From Sulfurimonadaceae bacterium (GTDB taxonomy: Bacteria; Campylobacterota; Campylobacteria; Campylobacterales; Sulfurimonadaceae): 40,654 nt of DNA. The stretch's first letter is position 1, and each line of letters begins with the position of its first letter. Below, one piece after another: positions 25,925 to 34,348 of the stretch. The stretch is from positions 1-40,654 of the forward strand of contig JADGDM010000021.1 of NCBI GenBank assembly GCA_016744905.1, given 5' to 3'. The position numbers and the translations under genes were made by a program. The notes beneath the pieces were generated by a model. It did not search any database, was not told where the DNA came from, and saw nothing but the letters and a program-made list of their open reading frames with translations.

Positions 25925-26851
25925 TCAAGGAAGCGAAAACCCCTTGATAATATCTTCTGCTGAGGTATTGTTTAAAAGTACACAATAGTCCTGTGCGCTA
26001 AAGAGCAATAACTCTTTACTTTGTAGACTGCTTAGTTCTTTAGAAAATCCTCTTTTTGAAAATAGCGCAATAACATTGGGTCTGAGATCAATCAAGGCAC
26101 ACTTGTCTTCTATTTTATGTAGCTCTTTTTTATTGACCTTATGATTGGTCCACTTACATTCTCCAACAATTATTTTCTCATCTTCAGTGCGCGCTAGAAT
26201 GTCTATCTCTACTTTGGAATCCCAATAACTGTGTGAATGAATAATTTTTTCTGGATAAACCTTTTGTAGTAATAGATTGGATAATTCTTCGTAAACTAAG
26301 CTACTGTATGAGTTGTGTCGTTCTCTAAATCGATTAAAAAACTTTTCATAATGTCTATGTTTGATATCATGCTCAAAGGGATAAACAAAGTAGAACCAAA
26401 AACGTAAAAAAGGGGTAGTGAAACGTACCTTGTCTGATATACGATGGCGCGCCAGTGAACGTTTAATCATCTGTCCCTTCTTTATTCGTTTTTGGGACTC
26501 TTGAGTATATTCAAAACTTAGTAGATTGTTGTTTTTAAACATATCTAACGCCTCTAAACCCTCTTTTTCATTGATGTTTGCTTTTGCAAAAGCTGAATAT
26601 ACACGTCGATCACCTTGAGCTATTTTTGATAAGAGCTTATGATAGTGTGAATCACCCATTGTCAGTAGTAAAACTTGAGCATAGAGTTGATCATAATTAT
26701 CTAGAATTTTTGTTTTAATAAGGGTTTCTACATCAAGGTCAACATCTAATGGAAAACCGAGTCCTCCAAAAATACTAAAATATTCAATCTGCTGTTCCAT
26801 ATCATTGGGAAAGTTTTGTGCATAAAATGAGCGAAATAATTTATCTAACAT
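25925..26851 (-). CDS. Stand-alone DUF234/PD-(D/E)XK nuclease-like protein
   Basis: The 308-residue protein corresponds to the C-terminal half of DUF234 archaeal/bacterial AAA-type ATPases, but has no P-loop. The N-terminal region is helical with a winged-helix-like part (RRVYSAFAKANINEKEGLEAL), followed by the family motif PFLRFWFYFVYP. The C-terminal nuclease-like core has VEIDILA and ECKW: D217, E231 and K233 give the complete PD-(D/E)XK signature, so it could cut or bind nucleic acid. The natural partner ATPase is not adjacent. The start is set at ATG 26851; an upstream TTG would add five residues. It is convergent with the J-domain gene and divergent from the giant lipoproteins. Confidence 0.75.
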   Translation of the reverse strand: MLDKLFRSFYAQNFPNDMEQQIEYFSIFGGLGFPLDVDLDVETLIKTKILDNYDQLYAQVLLLTMGDSHYHKLLSKIAQGDRRVYSAFAKANINEKEGLEALDMFKNNNLLSFEYTQESQKRIKKGQMIKRSLARHRISDKVRFTTPFLRFWFYFVYPFEHDIKHRHYEKFFNRFRERHNSYSSLVYEELSNLLLQKVYPEKIIHSHSYWDSKVEIDILARTEDEKIIVGECKWTNHKVNKKELHKIEDKCALIDLRPNVIALFSKRGFSKELSSLQSKELLLFSAQDYCVLLNNTSAEDIIKGFSLP

Positions 26852-26942
26852 AATGAGAGTATACAAAAAAATGTTTCAATTCAACTCGAATTTTTCTATT
26901 TAAGGTGTGATAAAAATATAATTATTACCTCTTGTATCTTCT

Positions 26943-26954
26943 TGTGATAAAATT
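26943..26954 (+). promoter_or_regulatory. Probable promoter of giant lipoprotein 1 (TGTGATAAAATT)
   Basis: The 12-base TGTGATAAAATT lies 46 bases before the ATG at 27001 and recurs exactly before the paralogous gene at 30045. It reads as an extended -10 (TGN with TAAAAT). The shared sequence suggests common transcription control of the two genes. Confidence 0.45.
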
Positions 26955-27000
26955 ACATATTAGATTTATTTATAAAATAAATCACGTAAGGAAACATTAT

Positions 27001-29889
27001 ATGACAAAAATTATTGGTTCATTATTAGCACTTTTATTGATATCAGGTTGTGGTGATAGCACTACGGAAGAGGCTACACCAAGTTCAAAGCCAAAAGTGG
27101 TTAAAGATCCTGTTGTTACAGATCCAGAAGATGAAGAGTGTTCCTGGTATAACCCTTTTTGTAGTGATGAGGCTGAGGCGATTGTAACAGAACAAGCACT
27201 AACTGCCCGTTTAACTGATGCTGCATTAGAAGCAGACTCTGCAGCTGACTTTGCAGTAGAAGGCTTAGATATGGCAGTCGGTTATGTTATTGACGAATAT
27301 TTCCCAAGTTTTATGTCTGGCATGATGCATGACTCTCGAACGGCAAGTGATGGATACTTAAATCCTGCTAATTTGGTAGAGAGCAGTACAACACTTTATG
27401 ATTATATGATCGACTTTTATGATGCAGCCGTTGCGTTAGTGAGTGCTCCACAATTAAGAGCAGTGCAATTACGTGCTGAAGAGATAAGTATTATTGAAAT
27501 GATTATTAATGAAATTTACAACATTATTATGGGTTGGTTTTGGCCAAGTGATGAGCCTGAAGTACCAGTATATATTGATCCTTCCGATATGATTGATCCA
27601 AGTATTGCTGTTGATTTTAATAGTGTTGGCCTTGATCTTAGATCACAAATCTTTTATGTGGCGTCATCAACGTATATGACCATTACTATGGATGCTGAGA
27701 TGCAAACAGGTCGTGGAGAGATTGGTTTCGGTATTGGTGCTGATTTTACATATTCAGTCAAATCTGATGGTAATGTTTCATTGTATATGGATGGAGATTA
27801 TACTATTGAGATGGATTATTATGATCCTGATTATTGTATCGCAGTACGAATGTTTGATCATGAAACAGGTATCTTACATGATGCGTATTGGTTTAGTGAT
27901 GAAGACGTGTATGATGACGCATCTAATGTTAAAAAAGCTGAAACTCTGTGTTTTATTCGTCGTTTAGGATACAGTGCCCCGGTTGTAGCAACAGATGGTG
28001 TCCTTGAGCCAATTAAAGACGAGCGCGCTGGACATGCACCAGTAGCTGGAAGTACAACTGCTGATATGGTTAATCAATTGATTAATGGTGTTGCTAGAAC
28101 AGCAGATGTAACAGATGCTAAATACTTTGCTCGTAAAATGCGTCATGGTATTTTCTCTATCTATACTACCAACGGTCAAACAGATACGCTTCAAGCGACT
28201 GAAACAGAAAAAGTGATGAGAGAGTTACTACCACTAGCCGCTTCAAGTGGAACAGGAATGGCAGACCTTATGACCGGGGCTTACGATTCAAGTATCGCTT
28301 TTCAAGAAGAGGTAAATATTGATTTAAATGATTCTATTACTGAAGTTAATGGCCGTTTAGATGCATTAATAGTAGCGACCTCACAAGCAATGGACAGAAC
28401 AACATCTGACACTGGATATCATGGAGTTTCAAATACAACATCATATGGAGACATTGTAGAGTTTAAGGCTGAAAATATAGATTTAAGTATTAGGGCCCTC
28501 TTTAGTAACAGTGTTGATGCTGATATTGTTATGACGGTAAGTAACCCAGCAGATAATGGACGTACAGCAGACATTCTTTTACAAACACATATTACAACCA
28601 ATGTAATAGGCGAGTCAGTTATAGAATTTAAACAAGTTGATTCTGCACAATCTGTTAATTATGTGAGTGCTGCTGAATATCGCTTAGATGTAACGAACTT
28701 TAAGTATGAAAGACAGCAAGGTTTAATGACTATCAATGGATTTGGATGGATGGGAAGTGACAGTACTTCTAAACTACTATTTGATAATTATGAAGTATTG
28801 GCTACATTTGAAGAAGAACCAGAGATAGCACTTTTAAAATTTAGTGCAACAGTTGATGGTAGTATTACTACACAAAGTGGTAGAAGCTTTGTAGGGGTCT
28901 TAGTTTTTGATGGAGATAATACAAGTAATTCTAAAATGGATGGTATTCTAAACGGAATTAACAGTGAGCCAAAGATTGAGGGTGTTATTAAAACATCTCT
29001 TAATTATGCAGAGATGGAATCATGGTACAACGATAATGGTAGTAATGGAGATCTTAATAATATTGGCGATCAGAGTTATTATATGAACGTTAATATTGAT
29101 AAATCTGATAAACATGTAGGTGTAGATATGCTGGTACTACGTGACGATACTCAAGATCTTTGGAATTACACTTTGAAAGATCTTAATGTTAGTGATCAGT
29201 ATGGAACGCTATCTGCACAAAGTGTTTACGTGGTTCAAAATGGAGTAAGTACTATTCTTGAAACCTTAGATAAAGTAGCATTAAGTGGTATGAATTTAGA
29301 TTCTGATATCAATGCATTAATCAACTTAGGTTGGGATGTAGCCAGTGATTTTAACAAAATTGGTATTGAAGGATTACAGGTTGTTATGCAACCAGAGTCT
29401 GGTGATGTTAATATTAATACTACGGTTCATGTTGAGAACCTTGGTGGAACAATGAGTGCAGATATGGTGGCCACTTATGATTACGCAGAAACTCACCTTA
29501 CTACAGAGGGTGACTTTACAACAGAAGTAGACACTTCAAGTGGTTCAAATACTTACTCAAATACTTTTACAACTAAAGGGGCAATACAAGTAGATAATGT
29601 CTTTAATTACCTTTATGAGCTAGAGTATACTGATGATGTTCAATATATTTTATTTACTCGTGAAGACAGTATTTATCAGATGGGATTTATTTTAAGAGAT
29701 AGTGAAATTACTGGTGGAGATTCATATGGGGTCTTGGCTGATTTTACGATGAATACTGAGTACGACATTTTAGAATCAATGCGTATTTATAATACTGAGG
29801 ACACTGAGTTAGGCCATTATCAGCGCGCAGATAATGCACTTCAAGTCATCTTTTCAGATGAAGTAAAAGAGTACCTTTATCTTTACTAA
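27001..29889 (+). CDS. Giant lipoprotein 1 of a tandem paralogous pair
   Basis: The 962-residue product has lipobox LISGC with lipidated C17. The start is ATG 27001, with AAGGAAA ahead of it; an earlier in-frame start at 26932 would put 23 residues before the signal peptide and is rejected. An acidic linker leads to a helical segment, then a long, beta-rich region. The family is not recognised. Shared with the next gene are DAKYFARKMRHGIFSIYTTN, a SIAFQEEV segment, a DNNIGDQ-type segment, YELEYTDD near the end and the final EYLYLY. The aromatic C-terminus and alternation suggest a beta structure at or across the outer membrane. Lipid-anchored surface location is inferred. A perfect 11-bp hairpin follows. 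Confidence 0.75.
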   Translation: MTKIIGSLLALLLISGCGDSTTEEATPSSKPKVVKDPVVTDPEDEECSWYNPFCSDEAEAIVTEQALTARLTDAALEADSAADFAVEGLDMAVGYVIDEYFPSFMSGMMHDSRTASDGYLNPANLVESSTTLYDYMIDFYDAAVALVSAPQLRAVQLRAEEISIIEMIINEIYNIIMGWFWPSDEPEVPVYIDPSDMIDPSIAVDFNSVGLDLRSQIFYVASSTYMTITMDAEMQTGRGEIGFGIGADFTYSVKSDGNVSLYMDGDYTIEMDYYDPDYCIAVRMFDHETGILHDAYWFSDEDVYDDASNVKKAETLCFIRRLGYSAPVVATDGVLEPIKDERAGHAPVAGSTTADMVNQLINGVARTADVTDAKYFARKMRHGIFSIYTTNGQTDTLQATETEKVMRELLPLAASSGTGMADLMTGAYDSSIAFQEEVNIDLNDSITEVNGRLDALIVATSQAMDRTTSDTGYHGVSNTTSYGDIVEFKAENIDLSIRALFSNSVDADIVMTVSNPADNGRTADILLQTHITTNVIGESVIEFKQVDSAQSVNYVSAAEYRLDVTNFKYERQQGLMTINGFGWMGSDSTSKLLFDNYEVLATFEEEPEIALLKFSATVDGSITTQSGRSFVGVLVFDGDNTSNSKMDGILNGINSEPKIEGVIKTSLNYAEMESWYNDNGSNGDLNNIGDQSYYMNVNIDKSDKHVGVDMLVLRDDTQDLWNYTLKDLNVSDQYGTLSAQSVYVVQNGVSTILETLDKVALSGMNLDSDINALINLGWDVASDFNKIGIEGLQVVMQPESGDVNINTTVHVENLGGTMSADMVATYDYAETHLTTEGDFTTEVDTSSGSNTYSNTFTTKGAIQVDNVFNYLYELEYTDDVQYILFTREDSIYQMGFILRDSEITGGDSYGVLADFTMNTEYDILESMRIYNTEDTELGHYQRADNALQVIFSDEVKEYLYLY

Positions 29890-29897
29890 TACTATTT

Positions 29898-29925
29898 ACA
29901 AGTAGTAGTTATATCTACTACTTGT
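29898..29925 (+). terminator. Hairpin between the two giant lipoprotein genes
   Basis: A perfect 11-bp stem (ACAAGTAGTAG / CTACTACTTGT) with a 6-base loop lies 9 bases after the stop. There is no T-run behind it, so it may act as a weak terminator or protect the 3' end of the message. Confidence 0.55.
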
Positions 29926-30005
29926 GATAAAAAACTGTTTCATTTCTCCTCATATTTTATTTCTTAATACATCAAAAAAACTTATAAAGCTCTCTCGTTT
30001 ACCTC

Positions 30006-30017
30006 TGTGATAAAATT
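30006..30017 (+). promoter_or_regulatory. Probable promoter of giant lipoprotein 2 (TGTGATAAAATT)
   Basis: This is an exact copy of the 12-base element found before giant lipoprotein 1, placed 28 bases before the ATG at 30045. It indicates that the second gene has its own promoter after the intervening hairpin. Confidence 0.45.
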
Positions 30018-30044
30018 GTAAGACGTTAACTACAAGGACATACT

Positions 30045-33000
30045 ATGATTTTAAAACTTTTTGCTTTAACCTTCTCTCTTTTTATTTTAAGTGGATGTGG
30101 TGAAAACTCTGATGAGACTGCTGTTCCACAAAACACTACTGCTAAAGAGATTCCTATTGTTATAGATAGTGAAGCTTCTTTAGCCGATCAGATGAGCCGT
30201 AATGTAGAGACTGCAGATAATTATGATGAGTTTGCATTAGAGTCGATGAACTCTATTCTGGGCTATGTAGTTGAAGAGTATGTCCCAAGTTTTTTAGAAT
30301 CTTATGTATTAGAAAGTGATTCGTTTACGGCAGAGGTCTTGGTTGAAAATGAAACTATTGCAGCTTCATTACAATCTTTTTATGAGGAAGAGACAAACTT
30401 TTTCTCTCCACTTCTTCGTGGGAGTGAAGACTCGACCTTAATGGATATTGTCTATGCCATTATAGATGAGTTACAAAATATGCTTACAACGTGGTTAAGT
30501 TCATTTTTCTATGGTGAAGAGAGTGAAGAAGTTCCAATCGATAGAAATGATACTTATGAGGTAGATCCAACACTTCCTGTAGGTTTCGCACTACCGATAA
30601 TCGCAGGTAAAACTTTTCATGTTATCTCTAACGTAGCTGACATGCGTGTTGATATGAGCACAGATGGTTTGAGTGGCGTAGGTGTTATGGGTATCTTAAG
30701 TATGAGCTTTACTGACAGCATTGATGCAAATGACGATTTAATTATCAAAACAAATTTGATGGGTGATTATAAAATTGTTATGACATATCGTGATAAAAGT
30801 TACTGTATTGCGGCAGATGCTATTGATGAATCAGGTACGGTTTATGAATCATATTGGTTTACTTATAAAAGTGATATGGAAAAAGCAACAAGTGTAAGCA
30901 GTGCACGTGATTTGTGTTATATTCACTCAGCAGAGTACAATGACTCTAAAGTAGAGATTGATGAAGGTGAATTAGAAACTATTGAAGATGTGCGCACTGG
31001 ACATGAAGTTCAAACAGGCAGTACAACCACAGAGATAGTTGAAGCACTTATCAGTGGTATTACTACTGTGGCTGATTATAGTGACGCAAAATACTTTGCA
31101 CGTCAACTGCGTCATGGTGTGTTTTCACTTTATACCACTAATGGAAAAGAAGAGACTGTTCAGACAAAAGAGACTGAAAATATCATGAGAGAGTTAATGC
31201 CTTTAGGTGCTTCAAGTGCTATAGGGATGCAAGACCTTTTAAGCGAAGCTTTTGATTTAAGTATCGCTTTTCAAGATGAGGTAACGGCGGATTTAAATAA
31301 TACATTTAATGCTATGAATCCACGCCTTAGCGCGCTGGCAAATGCAACTGATGCAGCAATGCAGCAAACTATGGATTCTGATAATTATTATGGAAGTGCG
31401 ACTTCAAGTTTTGGTGATAAGGTAGAGATGGGGATTACTGACATGGATACCAACATCTGTTTGGTTTTCTTTTTATGTGAATCAAGTGTTGATGCAACTG
31501 TAAATATGCGTATTAGTAATCCAGGAACCAATGGTAATTATGCTGATATTGAATTTAATTCACGTATCAATGCAACGTCTATGGATATTAACAGTATCAA
31601 TTTCTCAAGTGTTCAAGCATCTCAAGATCTTAATATTATAGGAGCAAATGGATATAGATTGGAGATTGATTATTTTAAATATCATCGTGGTAATGGAACA
31701 CTTGACCTACAAGGTAAAGGTTCTATTTCTGATGTTGATGGTGGATCAAATGCAACGACTGCGGTACTAGATAGCTATGATATCCGTGTATATCTTCAAG
31801 AGCAAGGCACACTAAATTTTGTTTTCAAAAGTATCAGTGCGGCACTTGATGGATCAATTACTACAGCGCTTGGAAAAGCATTTGATGGGACAATGTATTT
31901 TGATAAAACATCAACAGAAAATAATGAACTCAATGGTACCTTAAGTGACAGTAGTAGTGATATTGTTATTGATGGAACCATGAAGGCTTCTTTGACGTAC
32001 GCAGATATTGATCTTTGGATGAATGGACATGCAGATGTTGGTGTTGAAGAAGGACTTCCATATCTAATTGATGCCAATGGTAATAAAGAGTTGGTTGAAT
32101 CGTTGACAAATAATGGTCGCATAGAAGTAAGAACTTTTGAGACTTATGATAACTCTTATACGTGTGAAAAAGTAGAAGATGGCGTTTATAGCTGTAGCGA
32201 TTTTTCTAAGAGAGTAACTAAAACAATGAAGTTTACTACTCCAGATGAGTTACTACTGGTTAATACCAATGATGGTGATTATTACATTTTAAATATACAA
32301 AATGTTTTTTCTTACTCTCTTTCAGAACTTATTATGATGAGAGTCAGTGATAGACATATGGCGAATCTAAGTGAGTTTGATTATAGAGATGCAGATATTA
32401 ATAACGTCCGCTTAGCATCATCAGCAATCAATGAGCCGGTAGATATTAATAATATTGGCGATCAAAATTACCTTGTGAATGCAAAAATCACAAAAGAAAA
32501 TCAACTTTTTAGTGCAGATATGATGATGAGTCGTGATGAGACAGCGGATACTTGGACCTATACTATTTATGATTTAGTCATTAGTGATGATTATGGTCAA
32601 ATTAAAGCAGACGAAGCAAACTTGATTCAAAGTGGAAACAATGAGTTGGTGAATGTGGCTGAGGAGATGATTGTTAATGGTATGAATATGGACTTAGATC
32701 TTGATGCGCTGATGAATCTTGGTTTTGCAAGTGTAGAGGGCTTTGATTATATTAACCTTCATGGATTTGAGATGAGTATGATGGCCTCTTCAGGAGAAGC
32801 AAAAATCAAGACAAATTTCAATCTCATCAATCATGGTTCTCAGATAATTATGGATTCAAATGTGAGTTATGATTATGGAATGACACACTTTAATGCTCTT
32901 GCTGATTTTGATGTAGCGGTAACAACTGCTGGTGATGGTACTAAAACATATGACAGTGCATTTACATCAAAAGGTTTTATTCAAGCTGATGCTGTAGCTG

Positions 33001-33284
33001 ATTATGACTATGAGTTGGAGTATGCAACAGCAAAACAGACCCTATTGTTTACACGTAAAGATACAGGTTATCAAATGGGCTTTACGATGGATGAATCAGG
33101 TGTTCAAGGTGCAGACTCTTATGGTGTAAAAGCTGACTTTGTTATGAATGAAACTTTAGATGTCGTGGAAGCGATGACTATTAAAGACAGTGCGGGTACA
33201 ACACTGGGTTCATATAACAGAGCAACAGACGCACTGAAAGTATATTTTACAGATTCTACTACCGAGTATTTATATCTCTACTAA
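30045..33284 (+). CDS. Giant lipoprotein 2 of a tandem paralogous pair
   Basis: The 1079-residue product has lipobox ILSGC with C18. It follows giant lipoprotein 1 through most of its length: DAKYFARQLRHGVFSLYTTN, MRELMPLGASS, DLSIAFQDEV, DINNIGDQNYLVNAKI, YELEYATAKQTLLFTRKD and the terminal TEYLYLY. The main difference is an extra block of about 120 residues (near 665-790) containing CEKVEDGVYSCSDFSK, with a cysteine pair likely to form a disulfide. Function is unknown. The tandem arrangement shows gene duplication followed by divergence and one domain insertion or loss. AAGGA precedes the ATG, and a terminator follows. Confidence 0.75.
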   Translation: MILKLFALTFSLFILSGCGENSDETAVPQNTTAKEIPIVIDSEASLADQMSRNVETADNYDEFALESMNSILGYVVEEYVPSFLESYVLESDSFTAEVLVENETIAASLQSFYEEETNFFSPLLRGSEDSTLMDIVYAIIDELQNMLTTWLSSFFYGEESEEVPIDRNDTYEVDPTLPVGFALPIIAGKTFHVISNVADMRVDMSTDGLSGVGVMGILSMSFTDSIDANDDLIIKTNLMGDYKIVMTYRDKSYCIAADAIDESGTVYESYWFTYKSDMEKATSVSSARDLCYIHSAEYNDSKVEIDEGELETIEDVRTGHEVQTGSTTTEIVEALISGITTVADYSDAKYFARQLRHGVFSLYTTNGKEETVQTKETENIMRELMPLGASSAIGMQDLLSEAFDLSIAFQDEVTADLNNTFNAMNPRLSALANATDAAMQQTMDSDNYYGSATSSFGDKVEMGITDMDTNICLVFFLCESSVDATVNMRISNPGTNGNYADIEFNSRINATSMDINSINFSSVQASQDLNIIGANGYRLEIDYFKYHRGNGTLDLQGKGSISDVDGGSNATTAVLDSYDIRVYLQEQGTLNFVFKSISAALDGSITTALGKAFDGTMYFDKTSTENNELNGTLSDSSSDIVIDGTMKASLTYADIDLWMNGHADVGVEEGLPYLIDANGNKELVESLTNNGRIEVRTFETYDNSYTCEKVEDGVYSCSDFSKRVTKTMKFTTPDELLLVNTNDGDYYILNIQNVFSYSLSELIMMRVSDRHMANLSEFDYRDADINNVRLASSAINEPVDINNIGDQNYLVNAKITKENQLFSADMMMSRDETADTWTYTIYDLVISDDYGQIKADEANLIQSGNNELVNVAEEMIVNGMNMDLDLDALMNLGFASVEGFDYINLHGFEMSMMASSGEAKIKTNFNLINHGSQIIMDSNVSYDYGMTHFNALADFDVAVTTAGDGTKTYDSAFTSKGFIQADAVADYDYELEYATAKQTLLFTRKDTGYQMGFTMDESGVQGADSYGVKADFVMNETLDVVEAMTIKDSAGTTLGSYNRATDALKVYFTDSTTEYLYLY

Positions 33285-33291
33285 GGTGATA

Positions 33292-33317
33292 AGTGAGCGT
33301 TAGCGCGCTGACTTTTT
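33292..33317 (+). terminator. Intrinsic terminator after giant lipoprotein 2
   Basis: AGTGAGCG / CGCTGACT-type arms (one G-G mismatch) around TTAGCG form a stem at 33292-33313, followed by TTTTTA. It also overlaps the end of the polymerase gene remnant on the reverse strand. Confidence 0.7.
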
Positions 33318-33416
33318 ATCTTCACTTTTCTTCACCAACTCACTCCCAAACTTCAAACTATCCAAACCATACTTCTCTGCAATCCACTTTTTAATATTTT
33401 TAACTTCTTTAAGGTT
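33300..33416 (-). pseudogene. Remnant of the 3' end of a dinB-type polymerase gene
   Basis: Reading the reverse strand gives an open stretch of about 38 codons ending KYGLDSLKFGSELVKKSEDK...SAR and a stop. The polymerase at 35843-37126 ends KYGLDSLKFGSELVKKR. Upstream of KYGLDS the remnant reads NIKKWIAE where the intact gene reads HKVRE, so it comes from a diverged homologue rather than a recent copy. No start codon or polymerase body is present. It is a gene fragment left by recombination or insertion. Confidence 0.75.
33328..33378. repeat. Direct repeat copy A (dinB 3' end)
   Basis: This 51-base segment matches 35850-35900 with three mismatches by eye. The match ends abruptly on the 3' side. 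The two copies, 2522 bases apart in the same orientation, bracket the lipoprotein/hydrolase cassette. Confidence 0.85.
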
Positions 33417-33421
33417 TTATA

Positions 33422-33440
33422 GGGGGGGGTGTGCTAAAAT
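33422..33440 (+). promoter_or_regulatory. Promoter with G8 tract before the cassette
   Basis: A run of eight G (33422-33429) lies five bases upstream of TAAAAT (33435-33440), a good -10 for the gene starting at 33472. The tract sits in the -35/-10 spacer, so slippage during replication would change spacing and promoter strength. G-tracts of this length are known phase-variation sites in Campylobacterota. Confidence 0.5.
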
Positions 33441-33471
33441 ACAATCCAAATTTAAATGTTAGGAATTGTTA

Positions 33472-34347
33472 ATGAAAAAACTTTTTAAAATAGTATGGAT
33501 ACTGAGTTTAAGTTTAATCTTCGTCGCTTGTAATAAAGAGGATTTAAAAATAGAAGGTTTATCTCAAATCAATCTTGATGAGATACAGAGTTATAATGTA
33601 ATCTTTGATAGTGAAGATAATGTAACAATGAGTAGTTATGTGTGGAGCGTCACCCCAAAAGATGCAAACTATACATTAAGTGCAACACATACCCAAGATG
33701 TTTTATTTATAGCACACACACAAGGTGAGTACACTCTAAATGTTAGTGTAGAGATAAAAGGTAAAAAACTAAATACAGAACTTATCATCACCGCCATAAA
33801 ACCTGAAGTCGTCAACGGCTACACCCTCCCACCTGAACCCGATAAAACTCTAAATAACGCAACACTTCTAGGCGTGGATAGTAATGATAATGGTATTAGA
33901 GATGATGTAGAAATCTTTATTATTAAACGTTATGCGCAAGACCCAGATTATTCTAAAACTAAAACAGCACTCTCTTTACAGTATGCGTACTCTATGCAGA
34001 AAATATTAGAAAACCCTATTGCTGAGAGTAAAAAGTACTCTGATGACGCTATTGATTGTGAATCGTATTGGTTTGATAAAGTGCAGAAAGATATTTATCA
34101 AAAAATTATAGATTTAGATAAAAAAGACTTTAAGGAATCTATTCTATTATCTGTAGAAGCTACCAAATGGAGAACAAAGCATGAGGTGTTTAATGATACA
34201 ACAACTAAGGATAAAATCTTTAACACCCGTGAACGTATTAATCAGAAGTTCTCTTACAATGCCTCTTTGAGTGGCAGTATTTTTAATGGAAGAGGGGAAG
34301 CGACTATAGATAGTTGCCAAATAAATATAGATGGGCTGGGAGAGTAA
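33472..34347 (+). CDS. Lipoprotein with Ig/PKD-like domain and EF-hand-like calcium motif
   Basis: The 291-residue product has a lipoprotein signal ending FVAC (C20). Residues about 25-110 look like an Ig/PKD-type beta-sandwich (YVWSVTPKDANYTLSA, GEYTLNVSVEIKGK). The motif GYTLPPEPDKTLNNATLLG is followed by VDSNDNGIRDDVE, a DxNxNGxxD-type calcium loop. The C-terminal part is helical with a few cysteines. ATG 33472, six bases after AGGAA, is chosen; the in-frame TTG two codons earlier is rejected. It is 1 base upstream of the secreted hydrolase gene, so they form a two-gene operon. I do not know its function; a partner or inhibitor of the hydrolase is possible. Confidence 0.72.
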   Translation: MKKLFKIVWILSLSLIFVACNKEDLKIEGLSQINLDEIQSYNVIFDSEDNVTMSSYVWSVTPKDANYTLSATHTQDVLFIAHTQGEYTLNVSVEIKGKKLNTELIITAIKPEVVNGYTLPPEPDKTLNNATLLGVDSNDNGIRDDVEIFIIKRYAQDPDYSKTKTALSLQYAYSMQKILENPIAESKKYSDDAIDCESYWFDKVQKDIYQKIIDLDKKDFKESILLSVEATKWRTKHEVFNDTTTKDKIFNTRERINQKFSYNASLSGSIFNGRGEATIDSCQINIDGLGE

Positions 34348-34348
34348 G

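Noticed and set aside
26932-27000. Upstream start for giant lipoprotein 1
   Set aside because: It would place 23 residues before a perfect lipoprotein signal; ATG 27001 has its own ribosome site and gives a normal lipobox, and the upstream bases contain the promoter element.
34331-34348. Upstream in-frame start of the secreted hydrolase gene
   Set aside because: It lies within the preceding gene and would mask the signal peptide; ATG 34349 directly follows the upstream stop, as expected for coupling.
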